From positions 6,448,001-6,512,000 of the forward strand of contig NZ_CP074102.1 in assembly GCF_018310535.1 (NCBI RefSeq): a stretch of 64,000 nucleotides of DNA, given 5' to 3'. The notes beneath the pieces are model-generated. The model was given only the letters and a program-made list of their open reading frames with translations, did no database searches and was not told the origin of the DNA. Of the stretch, positions 57,053 through 64,000 are shown piece after piece (the first letter of the stretch is position 1; every line of letters starts with the position of its first letter). The DNA comes from Streptomyces mirabilis (lineage in GTDB: Bacteria; Actinomycetota; Actinomycetes; Streptomycetales; Streptomycetaceae). Both the position numbers and the translations under genes were made by a program.

Positions 57053-57106
57053 GGGGAATCTGTACGGACAGGGGAGTCTGTACGGACAGGGGAGTCTGTA
57101 CGGACG
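57053..57106 (+). repeat. three 18-bp tandem repeats between ABC genes
   Basis: Units at 57053-57070, 57071-57088 and 57089-57106, each close to GGGGAGTCTGTACGGACA, differ by one or two bases. They lie between the ABC ATPase stop and the permease start. Each unit has the short palindrome TCTGTACGGA only in part, so it is a plain direct repeat. Confidence 0.8.
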
Positions 57107-57198
57107 GGGAGGGGCGTCGTGGGTGTGGGAAGCGGCGTGGGAATCGGCGTCGGAAACAGGGACAGGACGGCTGCCGGAGTGAAGAGGAGCAGCTCGAC

Positions 57199-58020
57199 GT
57201 GAGTGTCGTACCCGCTGAGGTGCTGCCGGGCAGTGCGCTGTCCATGGCCGAGGACGCCGGTGACGCCGCCGAACTCGGGCCGAGGGCGCGGCTGTGGCCC
57301 TCCCTCGCCGCCATGTACCGGGCCCAGCTCTCCCGCGCGCGCGTGGCGCGGATTCCGCTGCTGTTCGTGGCCACGGTCCAGTCCGTCGGCATCATGGTCA
57401 TGATGCGTGGCGTGGTGGACGGCGGGGGCGAGGCCCGGTCGATCGTGGCCGGGGCGTCCGTCCTGGTCGTCGCCTTCGTCGGGCTCAACCTGCTGGCGCA
57501 GTACTTCGGACAGCTGCGGGCCGGCGGCGGGCTCGACCACTACGCGACCCTGCCGGTGCCGCCGGCCGCCGTCGTGCTCGGTGCCGCGGGCGCGTACGCG
57601 TCCTTCACCGTGCCCGGGACCGTGGTCACCGCCGTCGTCGGCTGCGTCCTCTTCGGGCTGCCGATGGCGCATCTGTGGGTGCTCGTCGCGGTGATCCCGC
57701 TCGCCGGCGCCGCGCTCGCCGGGCTCGGGGCGGCGCTCGGACTGCTTGCGCCTCGGCCCGAACTCGCCACGCTGCTCGGACAGCTGGGGATGTCGGCGGC
57801 GCTGTTGCTCGGGGTGCTGCCGGCGGACCGGCTGCCCACGGTGGTGCAGTACGGCCGCGATCTGCTGCCCTCCACCTACGGCGTCGAGGCCTTCGCGCGG
57901 AGCTTCGGGGCGCACCCCGACTGGGCCTTCGTCGTCGGCGACCTCGCCGTCTGCGCCGGCGTCGGGGTGGCCTCGCTTGCGGTGGCGACCTGGGCGTACC
58001 GCCGGGCGGCCGTCCGGTGA
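57199..58020 (+). CDS. ABC transporter permease (ABC-2 type)
   Basis: A 273-residue membrane protein with about six transmembrane helices (from about residue 55), partner of the ATPase at 56007. It has a cytoplasmic N-terminus with MAEDAGDAAELGPRARLWPS, and no other distinctive motif. The GTG at 57199 has GAGGAG upstream. ABC-2 exporters move lipids, drugs or polysaccharides; the substrate here is unknown. A small membrane protein gene follows after 34 nt. Confidence 0.82.
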   Translation: MSVVPAEVLPGSALSMAEDAGDAAELGPRARLWPSLAAMYRAQLSRARVARIPLLFVATVQSVGIMVMMRGVVDGGGEARSIVAGASVLVVAFVGLNLLAQYFGQLRAGGGLDHYATLPVPPAAVVLGAAGAYASFTVPGTVVTAVVGCVLFGLPMAHLWVLVAVIPLAGAALAGLGAALGLLAPRPELATLLGQLGMSAALLLGVLPADRLPTVVQYGRDLLPSTYGVEAFARSFGAHPDWAFVVGDLAVCAGVGVASLAVATWAYRRAAVR

Positions 58021-58054
58021 CGCGGCCGACAGCCGGGCCTGGCACGATGTCAGT

Positions 58055-58720
58055 GTGACCGCACCGCTGACTCCGCCTCCGCCGCCGCACCAACCGCCCT
58101 CCGACGACGCCCATGCCTGGCAGGCTCCGCCCGCCGGGGGCGGCGCGGGGACCGTCGGGTACGAACAGGACGGGCCCGGGATGAAGACCGAAGTGCTGGA
58201 GGCCGCCGTCGTCACGGTGGCGGTGGCGCTCGCGGGAGTACTGCTCGGCGTGCTGTGGTGGTGGCTGGCGCCGCATGTGCCGCTGATCGCGGACGACAGC
58301 GCGGTGTATCTGAAGGACACCGAGGGTGAGCAGGCCATCGGGGTCGACGGAACGTTCACGCTGCTCGCGCTGGCGTTCGGTGCGGTCAGTGCGGTGGTGG
58401 TGTTTCTGGTGCGGCGGCGTGGGGGTGTGCCGCTCGTCGTGGCGCTGGCGGTGGGGGGTGTGCTCGGGTCGCTGCTCGCCTGGCGGATCGGGATCTGGCT
58501 CGGGCCGACGCAGAACGTGGTCGCCCACGCCAAGCAAGTGGGCAAGGGGGTTACCTTCTCCGCGCCGTTGAAGCTCGGGGCGAAGGGGGCGTTGCTGGCG
58601 TGGTCCCTGGCGGGGCTGGTGGTTCATCTCGGCCTCACCGCGTTGTTCGGTCCCCGCGATCCGGACCCCTACGCGAGCCCGTACGGGGCTCCGACCCCGC
58701 CGCAGCCTCCGGCGGTCTGA
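58055..58720 (+). CDS. uncharacterised membrane protein
   Basis: About 221 residues. A Pro-rich cytoplasmic N-terminus (about 1-42) is followed by four hydrophobic segments (about 50-72, 100-118, 125-145, 182-202) and a Pro-rich tail. It resembles DUF2567-type membrane proteins, though I am not sure. The GTG at 58055 is the first in-frame start after the permease stop with a sensible N-terminus. Probably in the ABC operon. Confidence 0.75.
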   Translation: MTAPLTPPPPPHQPPSDDAHAWQAPPAGGGAGTVGYEQDGPGMKTEVLEAAVVTVAVALAGVLLGVLWWWLAPHVPLIADDSAVYLKDTEGEQAIGVDGTFTLLALAFGAVSAVVVFLVRRRGGVPLVVALAVGGVLGSLLAWRIGIWLGPTQNVVAHAKQVGKGVTFSAPLKLGAKGALLAWSLAGLVVHLGLTALFGPRDPDPYASPYGAPTPPQPPAV

Positions 58721-59021
58721 ACCGGGGGCACGAGCGGCTTTTCCTCGCCCCCGCCGCCCCTGCCCTCCCCCAAGCTTTCGGCTTCGCTCGAGCAGGGGGG
58801 ACCCCCATCATCCCCAGGGGCTCCGCCCCTTCAACCCCGCCAGGGGCGCAACCCCTGGACCCCCGCATCGCCCGAGGGCTCGTCCTCAAACGCCGGACGG
58901 GCTGAAGACGCCGGACGGACCGGAGATGCGGGGCAAAGCCCCGTCTTAGGGGCGCGGGGAACTGCGCGCTCAGCCACCGCCGGCCGTCAGTCGAACGGCT
59001 CCAGGGGGCCGGGCGCGTAGG
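58721..59021. repeat. intergenic block of Streptomyces dispersed repeats
   Basis: No gene here. It is a chain of hairpins and known-looking Streptomyces motifs: a GCTTTCGGCTTCGCTCGAGC block near 58772, AGGGGC/GCCCCT (58816-58830), CCAGGGG/CCCCTGG (58840-58858), CGGGGC-AAA-GCCCCG (58929-58943), and the 20-mer GGGGCGCGGGGAACTGCGCG (58949-58968), the exact inverted match of 34183-34202. It separates two convergent transcription units. Confidence 0.7.
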
Positions 59022-59096
59022 TCATGGAGGTCGGTGGCCGTGGTTCGAGCGGCCCTTCTTCGTGCGCCACTTGCGTTTGCGGGTTCGTTTCGACAT
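59022..59096 (-). CDS. 50S ribosomal protein bL37-like microprotein (24 residues)
   Basis: A 24-codon frame reads, in two parts, MSKRTRKRKWRTKK then GRSNHGHRPP, and stops at TGA. This very basic sequence with a C-terminal NHGxRP resembles actinobacterial ribosomal protein bL37 (seen in mycobacterial ribosome structures; 24 residues). GAGAGG lies directly before the ATG. It lies 41 nt downstream of the YbaK gene on the same strand, in a run with LON. It is too short for most gene finders. Confidence 0.75.
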   Translation of the reverse strand: MSKRTRKRKWRTKKGRSNHGHRPP

Positions 59097-59137
59097 GCCT
59101 CTCGTGCTTAACGCAGGACGACGCATCCGTCGAGGGG

Positions 59138-59641
59138 TCACGCACGGGCGACCGGCGCGGACACCGCTTCCGTGAGGTGCGCCAAGTCGTCGGGGGCGAG
59201 CTCCACCTCAAGGCCCCGGCGGCCGGCCGAGACGCAGATCGTGGCGTGCCGGGCGGCCGAGGAGTCCAGGACCGTGGGGAGTTTCTTGCGCTGGCCCAGG
59301 GGGGAGATGCCGCCGCGGACGTAGCCCGTGGTGCGTTCGGCGGCCGCCGGGTCGGCCATGGCGGCGCGCTTGCCGCCCACCGCCGTGGCCAGGGCCTTCA
59401 GGTCCAGGGAGCCCGCGACGGGGACCACGGCGACCACGAGGGAGCCGTCCACGTCCGCGACCAGGGTCTTGAAGACGCGGTCGGGGGAGACGCCCATCGC
59501 CTCGGCGGCCTCCTCGCCGTAGGAGGGGTGCGCGGGGTCGTGCTCGTAGGCGTGGACCGTGTACGCGACGCCCGCCGCCGTCAGGGCCACCGTCGCGGGT
59601 GTGCCCCCGGACTGCTGCTGCTTCTTCGACTTCTTCGCCAA
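59138..59641 (-). CDS. ybaK: YbaK/EbsC-type Cys-tRNA(Pro) deacylase
   Basis: A 167-residue editing enzyme of the YbaK family, which hydrolyses mischarged Cys-tRNA(Pro). It has the fold with VFKTLVADVDGSLVVAVVPVAG (the active Lys in this strand) and GYVRGGISPLGQRKKLPTVLD. The ATG has a basic MAKKSKKQQQ start. It sits between LON and bL37 on the minus strand, likely one unit, 13 nt after the LON stop. Confidence 0.9.
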   Translation of the reverse strand: MAKKSKKQQQSGGTPATVALTAAGVAYTVHAYEHDPAHPSYGEEAAEAMGVSPDRVFKTLVADVDGSLVVAVVPVAGSLDLKALATAVGGKRAAMADPAAAERTTGYVRGGISPLGQRKKLPTVLDSSAARHATICVSAGRRGLEVELAPDDLAHLTEAVSAPVARA

Positions 59642-59654
59642 GGTGCCGATGCCT

Positions 59655-60395
59655 TCAGTTGAGACTTGTCGGGTTGCGCGTCAGTTCCGACGCCGGCAAC
59701 GACGGCAGATTACGGATGATGGCGGTCTCGGCGCGCAGGAGTTTCAGCTCTTCGTGGAGGCGGGTGGCCGTGTCGGGAGCCTGGAGCAGCTTCTGTTTGG
59801 CCGGGATGTCGAGCATCACGGCGGCCGCCACCAGGTAGGAGACCACCGCCGGGTCGTCCGGCAGGTCCGCGCCGGTGGACAGTGAGCGTTCGCGGGCGCC
59901 CGCCAGCCGCTTCTGGTACTGGCGGAAGGCCCGCAGGACGCCCTCGGCGAGCGCGCCGGCCTCCTCGCCGGGTTCCTCCGGAAGTTCCTCCAGCTCGGCC
60001 GTCAGGAACGCGCCGGTGGCGTCCACGGACAGGAGCCGTACCCGCGTGGTGCCGGTGGCCAGTACCTCGAAACTGCCGTCGGCGCGCTCCCGGATGGTGG
60101 CCGCGTCCGCGACGCAGCCCATCTCGTGGAAGGCCTTGAGCGGGTCGTCCCCGAACCCGGCCGTGGGACCGCGCTGCGGCAGCGCCGTCTGGTCCGGCAT
60201 GCCGGGTGCGGTGTGCGCGACCTCGTGGCCGTCGCGGATGGCGACGACGGCGAACCGGCGCGGTTTGTCCTCGGGGGTCTTCAGCAGTTCGCGCATCATG
60301 GCGCGATAGCGCTCCTCGAAAATGTTCAGGGGAAGCACGAGACCCGGGAAAAGTACCGAGTTCAGGGGGAAGAGCGGGAGCCGGACGGTGGTCAC
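59655..60395 (-). CDS. LON peptidase substrate-binding domain protein
   Basis: A 246-residue protein consisting of the Lon N-domain (LPLFPLNSVLFPGLVLPLNIFEERYRAMMREL in parts) plus a helical part, without ATPase or protease domain. Such proteins bind unfolded substrates or work as adaptors. It is followed after 13 nt by ybaK, and upstream lies the 358-residue unknown gene, with 11 nt between them; so four minus-strand genes may share one transcript. Confidence 0.88.
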   Translation of the reverse strand: MTTVRLPLFPLNSVLFPGLVLPLNIFEERYRAMMRELLKTPEDKPRRFAVVAIRDGHEVAHTAPGMPDQTALPQRGPTAGFGDDPLKAFHEMGCVADAATIRERADGSFEVLATGTTRVRLLSVDATGAFLTAELEELPEEPGEEAGALAEGVLRAFRQYQKRLAGARERSLSTGADLPDDPAVVSYLVAAAVMLDIPAKQKLLQAPDTATRLHEELKLLRAETAIIRNLPSLPASELTRNPTSLN

Positions 60396-60406
60396 GACGC
60401 GAAAGC

Positions 60407-61483
60407 CTAATGGTCGCCGGAGCGGGCACGTCCGCCGTGCTCACTCCATGGATGGAGGGGGATGTTCGAGGCGACCTCCAGGCGGACTCCGTCGCGCAGT
60501 TCCAGGAACTGGCCCAGCGGGTCGTCGGAGACCCGGTCCCAGGGGAACGAGGTCGCGTACGGGCCGATCAGACGGAGCTGGTCCAGGGCGTCCTGCCAGC
60601 GCTCCAGCCTGATCAGGACGTAGGTGAGGAGGTTGCGTACCTCCGCGGGCCACGGGTCGGCGGGCGCGTATGCCGCCGAGACCGCGATCGCGAGGTCGGC
60701 CGCCTCGTCGAGCCGCTCACGCGGGATGACGGCCCGGCCGCCCTCGGTCAGATAGGCGAAGGCCGCCCGCACCGGAAGCGCCTGTACGAGTGAGCCGGGC
60801 AGCGCGTCCTGCGCGGCCCGCTCGGCGAAGTCGAAGCACTCGCGGTGCGAGCCGTACCAGGCGGCCGACAGGTACTTCAGGGCGGCCACATGGCAGCCGT
60901 AGTGGTGTGGGGAGCGGCGTACGGCCTCGCCCCACAGCTTCTCGAACTCGGTGTGTCCGGCATTGGTGCCACGGGCGTGGTCGAGCGCGATCCGCCAGGG
61001 CACCGGGTCGCGAGGGTCGCCCTCGGCGGCGGCGCCGATCAGTGGGCCGACCTCGCGCAGCAGCTCGGCGCGGGCGGGCGACTCCCACCAGCGGCGCACT
61101 GAGAGCTCGGCCTTGACCAGGAGCGCGTCCGGGTCGTGCGGGGACTCGCTCTGCCAGGTCTGGAGCCATTCGTCGCGGGTGCACGCGAAGGCGGCGAGAC
61201 GTCTCCCGTAGCGGTCGCGGTTCTCCCACTCGGCGGCCTCGCGGGTGGCGGCGAGCAGTTTGGCCGCGATGTCGTACTCACCGCGGGCCGCCGCGACGAG
61301 GGCCGGGGCGAGCCGTTCGTCCGGGGCGTCCAGCAGTACCTCGTCGTCGGCGGGCAGTCCGGCGGCGAGGCGCGAAGTGTTCTTGACCATCCGGGCCGTA
61401 CGGATGAACGCGCGCAGCAGTGCCATGGTGTCGACCATTGAAAGCCGCAGGTCGGAGCTGTACCAGAGGGTGCGCGGTGACAC
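60407..61483 (-). CDS. uncharacterised helical protein, TPR-like
   Basis: A 358-residue soluble helical protein with alternating helices such as WGEAVRRSPHHYGCHVAALKY and YGSHRECFDFAERAAQDAL that suggest TPR-like repeats. Not recognised. The GTG at 61483 is taken because GAGGG lies 8 nt upstream; ATGs at 61438 and 61426 are alternatives. Its stop is 11 nt before the LON gene. The promoter is likely in 61484-61560, which is AT-rich and has TTGACC at about 61517 on this strand. Confidence 0.75.
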   Translation of the reverse strand: MSPRTLWYSSDLRLSMVDTMALLRAFIRTARMVKNTSRLAAGLPADDEVLLDAPDERLAPALVAAARGEYDIAAKLLAATREAAEWENRDRYGRRLAAFACTRDEWLQTWQSESPHDPDALLVKAELSVRRWWESPARAELLREVGPLIGAAAEGDPRDPVPWRIALDHARGTNAGHTEFEKLWGEAVRRSPHHYGCHVAALKYLSAAWYGSHRECFDFAERAAQDALPGSLVQALPVRAAFAYLTEGGRAVIPRERLDEAADLAIAVSAAYAPADPWPAEVRNLLTYVLIRLERWQDALDQLRLIGPYATSFPWDRVSDDPLGQFLELRDGVRLEVASNIPLHPWSEHGGRARSGDH

Positions 61484-61598
61484 TTTCGTAACCCTCGTTT
61501 GGTTGTATGTCAGATGGTCAAGGATAGGTAAAAAGTGACTGTTGTTCTACTATTGAACACCTGTCAACAGTATGGCCGGATGCTGTCCCACGGGCCCC

Positions 61599-63176
61599 TC
61601 AGCTGCGGCGCAGCAGCCGCGTCGCCCCCGCCGCCACCGTCGTCGCCAGGATCCAGCCCAGGAGGATCACCACCGCGGCCAGCCACTGCCAGCCGCCGCG
61701 CAGCTGCCAGACGTCCACCTGGCCGAGGTCGATCACCGGCAGCAGCAGGTCGAGGGCGAACAGCGCGGCGTTCCACGGCGGATGCCCGCCGTTCACCGGG
61801 GTGTGGGTCGCGTGCGAGAAGGCGATCGAGGACGCCGCCCACAGCACCGCCATCCACAGGGCCGCCCGGCCGGGCCGGTACCCGTAGGCGACCGTCCAGT
61901 CCTGCGCGTACCCCCACAGCTTGGCCGCGAACGGCAGGGTCTCGCGGCGGCGGCGCTGCTTGGCGAGCAGCACCTCGCGCGCGTCCTCGTCCTCCCCGGA
62001 GTCGCGCAGCACGGTGGCCAGCCGCTCGTACGGCTCCGGGCTGTACTCGGCGGTCGCCGCCGCCACCCACTCCAGGCGCCGGGTCAGCGGGAAGGCGCCC
62101 TGCGGTACGAGGTTCTCGTAACTGAAGCCGCCCATGTGGAGGTTGCCGGGGCCCGGCCAGCTGTCCGCCCGGTCGACGAGATTGACGATCCGCGCGCCCG
62201 ACAGGACCACCTTGCCCCGCTCGGGGCGCTCCCCGAGGAAGCGCAGCTCGGGCGTCTGCACCCGCAGCAGGGACAGCTCCTGGTCGTCGTCGAAGGTGAA
62301 ACGGGCCCGCTCGAAGTCGAGGGCGTCCCCGAACCGTCCGTCGTCGAGGCGGATCCCGCCCTGGCACTCGAAGCGCTGCACCAGCGTCCCGCGCGCCGGG
62401 GTGGTGCCGCTGGTCAGCAGGGGATTGCCGAGGCCCGCGGGGGTCATGTAGAGCGTGCGGTTGACGGTCAGCTGGGGAGCGTTCAGGGCGAGCCGCGAGT
62501 ACGGGTTGTTCAGCTTGCTGCCGCGCAGGCTGAGCGATACGCCGACGGTGGCGCCGCGCAGGCTCAGCTCGCCGTGCGACTCCAGCATCTCGGCCTGCAA
62601 ATCCTGTCCCACGGTCATCCCGTCGCCGGTGAGCGAGCGGCCACGCCGGTCCCGGTAGACCACGGCCTGGTTGAGCAGCAGATCCGTACCGATGTGCGCG
62701 TCGGTCAGCCGCACCCCGTTGTGGAAGCGGCAGCGGGGCAGGTGCAGATCGCCCTCGGTGTGCACCCGGGCCGCCTCCAGGCGCGGCACCGAGCAGTTGA
62801 CCAGGCGCACGGTCGTGAAGTGCGCCTCCGGCAGCAGGATCTCCTTCTCGAACCGGCAGCCCTTCAGCTCCACGTACGGCACCACCGTGCCGCCCGCGAG
62901 GTCGAGGACGTCCGTGATCTGCACGCCGGTCAGCTTCAGGGAAGCGACCCGGCCCTGGAGGGCGGGCGGCCCGTCGAGCAGCAGCCACGCCACGATCCGG
63001 GCCCGGACACTGCGCTCGGGCCCCCAGGGATGGCCGCCGTGCGGATCGTCCACGGTCATGTCCCCGCCGCGCAGGTCGTACACGCTGCCGTTGCGGAAGG
63101 CCTGCCACATCCCGGCCTCGGCGGCGGTCAACTCGTCCGGCAGGTCCCCACTGCGAAGGCCGGCACCCTCGGTCAC
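61599..63176 (-). CDS. beta-helix-like membrane protein (annotated elsewhere as oxidoreductase)
   Basis: A 525-residue protein. Residues about 70-350 have many short repeats with alternating Leu and hydrophobic positions (for example VASLKLTGVQITDVLDLAGG, GELSLRGATVGVSLSLRGS), suggesting a right-handed beta-helix like pentapeptide-repeat or bactofilin folds. The C-terminal 150 residues have three or four hydrophobic helices (about 440-515). I see no nucleotide-binding motif to support an oxidoreductase call. It is divergent from hisD. Confidence 0.78.
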   Translation of the reverse strand: MTEGAGLRSGDLPDELTAAEAGMWQAFRNGSVYDLRGGDMTVDDPHGGHPWGPERSVRARIVAWLLLDGPPALQGRVASLKLTGVQITDVLDLAGGTVVPYVELKGCRFEKEILLPEAHFTTVRLVNCSVPRLEAARVHTEGDLHLPRCRFHNGVRLTDAHIGTDLLLNQAVVYRDRRGRSLTGDGMTVGQDLQAEMLESHGELSLRGATVGVSLSLRGSKLNNPYSRLALNAPQLTVNRTLYMTPAGLGNPLLTSGTTPARGTLVQRFECQGGIRLDDGRFGDALDFERARFTFDDDQELSLLRVQTPELRFLGERPERGKVVLSGARIVNLVDRADSWPGPGNLHMGGFSYENLVPQGAFPLTRRLEWVAAATAEYSPEPYERLATVLRDSGEDEDAREVLLAKQRRRRETLPFAAKLWGYAQDWTVAYGYRPGRAALWMAVLWAASSIAFSHATHTPVNGGHPPWNAALFALDLLLPVIDLGQVDVWQLRGGWQWLAAVVILLGWILATTVAAGATRLLRRS

Positions 63177-63291
63177 GTCACGTCCCTCCCTCCCCAGCTA
63201 CTCGCGGGTTTCGTACAGCCGTTCATGCCCGCTGTGTGACGGGCCGAACGCTACTGGTGACGGAGATCTCCGGGGGGAGCCTGGGACGGCT

Positions 63292-63310
63292 TGTATCAGC
63301 CATTGATACA
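63292..63310. promoter_or_regulatory. candidate operator upstream of hisD
   Basis: TGTATCA (63292-63298) and TGATACA (63304-63310) are perfect 7-nt inverted arms with a GCCAT spacer. The site is 41 nt before hisD in the 174-nt divergent gap. The regulator is unknown. Confidence 0.5.
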
Positions 63311-63350
63311 GGCGTCCGGCGTCTTATCGCCGTCTGAGAGAATTGGGACC

Positions 63351-64000
63351 GTGATCTCCCGAATCGATCTGCGCGGCGACGCCCTCCCCGAGGGCTCCGC
63401 CCTGCGCGACCTGCTGCCCCGAGCCGACTTCGACGTACAGGCCGCCCTGGAGAAGGTGCGTCCGATCTGCGAGGCCGTGCATCATCGTGGGGACGCGGCG
63501 CTGATCGACTACGCGGAGAAATTCGACGGGGTGCGGCTGGCATCCGTACGGGTTCCGGCCCAGGCGCTCACCGACGCCCTGGAACAGCTCGACCCGGCCG
63601 TGCGCGCGGCCCTGGAGGAGTCCGTCCGCCGCGCCCGCCTGGTCCACCGCGAGCAGCGCCGCGCCGCGCACACCACGCAGGTCGTGCCGGGCGGCTCGGT
63701 CACCGAGAAGTGGGTACCGGTCGAGCGCGTCGGCCTGTACGCGCCCGGCGGACGTTCGGTCTACCCCTCGTCAGTGATCATGAACGCGGTTCCGGCGCAG
63801 GAGGCCGGAGTCGCCTCCATGGCGCTCGCCTCCCCGCCGCAGAAGGAGTTCGGGGGTCTCCCGCACCCCACGATCCTCGCCGCCTGCGCCCTCCTCGGCA
63901 TCGACGAGGTGTACGCGGTCGGTGGTGCCCAGGCCGTCGCGATGTTCGCGCACGGAACCGAGTCCTGCGCCCCGGCCAACATGGTCACCGGGCCCGGCAA
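63351..64000 (+). CDS. hisD: histidinol dehydrogenase, N-terminal fragment
   Basis: The gene starts at a GTG and runs past the end of the window with 216 codons visible, about half of the usual 430-440. HisD is a zinc- and NAD-dependent enzyme that oxidises histidinol to histidine. The family motifs [20 protein letters not shown], the NAD region [11 protein letters not shown] and [17 protein letters not shown] are visible. GAGAGA lies upstream of the start. As the first gene of a his operon in Streptomyces it is likely followed by hisC, hisB and so on. Confidence 0.95.
   Translation, partial: MISRIDLRGDALPEGSALRDLLPRADFDVQAALEKVRPICEAVHHRGDAALIDYAEKFDGVRLASVRVPAQALTDALEQLDPAVRAALEESVRRARLVHREQRRAAHTTQVVPGGSVTEKWVPVERVGLYAPGGRSVYPSSVIMNAVPAQEAGVASMALASPPQKEFGGLPHPTILAACALLGIDEVYAVGGAQAVAMFAHGTESCAPANMVTGPG

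Noticed and set aside
57030..57198. N-terminal extension of the ABC permease through the 18-bp repeats
   Set aside because: The frame has no start in that part, and the GTG at 57199 has a good ribosome site.
58721..59021. Insertion sequence or transposon remnant
   Set aside because: No transposase, no terminal repeats with a target duplication; only dispersed hairpins.

Overview
The window is high-GC actinobacterial DNA. Gene content, GTG/TTG starts, GTGA/ATGA stop-start overlaps and gene order all point to Streptomyces, in the conserved central part of the chromosome. From memory, the order metF ... mraW-ftsL-ftsI-murE-murF-mraY-murD-ftsW-murG-ftsQ-ftsZ ... divIVA-ileS-dksA-like-lspA-rluD ... 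phoD ... dnaE ... hisD matches the S. coelicolor core. I see no prophage, insertion sequence, CRISPR array, tRNA or rRNA gene, and no biosynthetic cluster.

Left part (1-15,600): the end of metF; a membrane protein with a Tyr/Gln-rich tail; an FAD oxidoreductase; a DUF4126 membrane protein; a TetR / YhgE-Pip / ABC operon with a clear palindromic operator; a HEPN protein; a methyltransferase; a DUF3040 protein; the moxR-DUF58-transglutaminase operon (minus strand); and a beta-carbonic anhydrase.

Middle (15,600-33,950): the division and cell-wall (dcw) cluster, all on the plus strand and tightly packed. It runs rsmH, ftsL, ftsI, murE, murF, mraY, murD, ftsW, murG, ftsQ, ftsZ, then pgeF, yggS, sepF, yggT and divIVA. 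It makes the lipid II precursors, the septal synthase FtsW-FtsI, the FtsQ/FtsL scaffold, the Z-ring (FtsZ, SepF) and the polar-growth organiser DivIVA. No ftsA, murC, ddl or mraZ is present. The cluster ends in a strong terminator that faces ileS.

Right part (33,950-64,000): ileS (minus strand) with a T-box leader; a TraR/DksA zinc-finger protein with a histone-H1-like tail; lspA; rluD; a GNAT enzyme; a Na+/H+ antiporter; an MscS channel; a hydrolase; a small secreted protein; Tat-exported phoD; a membrane-anchored DsbA-like protein; an unknown membrane protein; a DUF2252 protein; dnaE; a NYN-domain protein; an intact ABC exporter; the LON / YbaK / bL37 run; two uncharacterised genes; and the start of hisD.

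Most of the window is housekeeping. The points most worth a second look are a 24-residue ribosomal protein gene (bL37-like), the ileS T-box, the TetR operator next to an ABC ATPase with degraded catalytic motifs, the dksA-H1 fusion, several very strong inverted repeats between genes, candidate leaderless promoters, and palindromes upstream of ftsZ and hisD.
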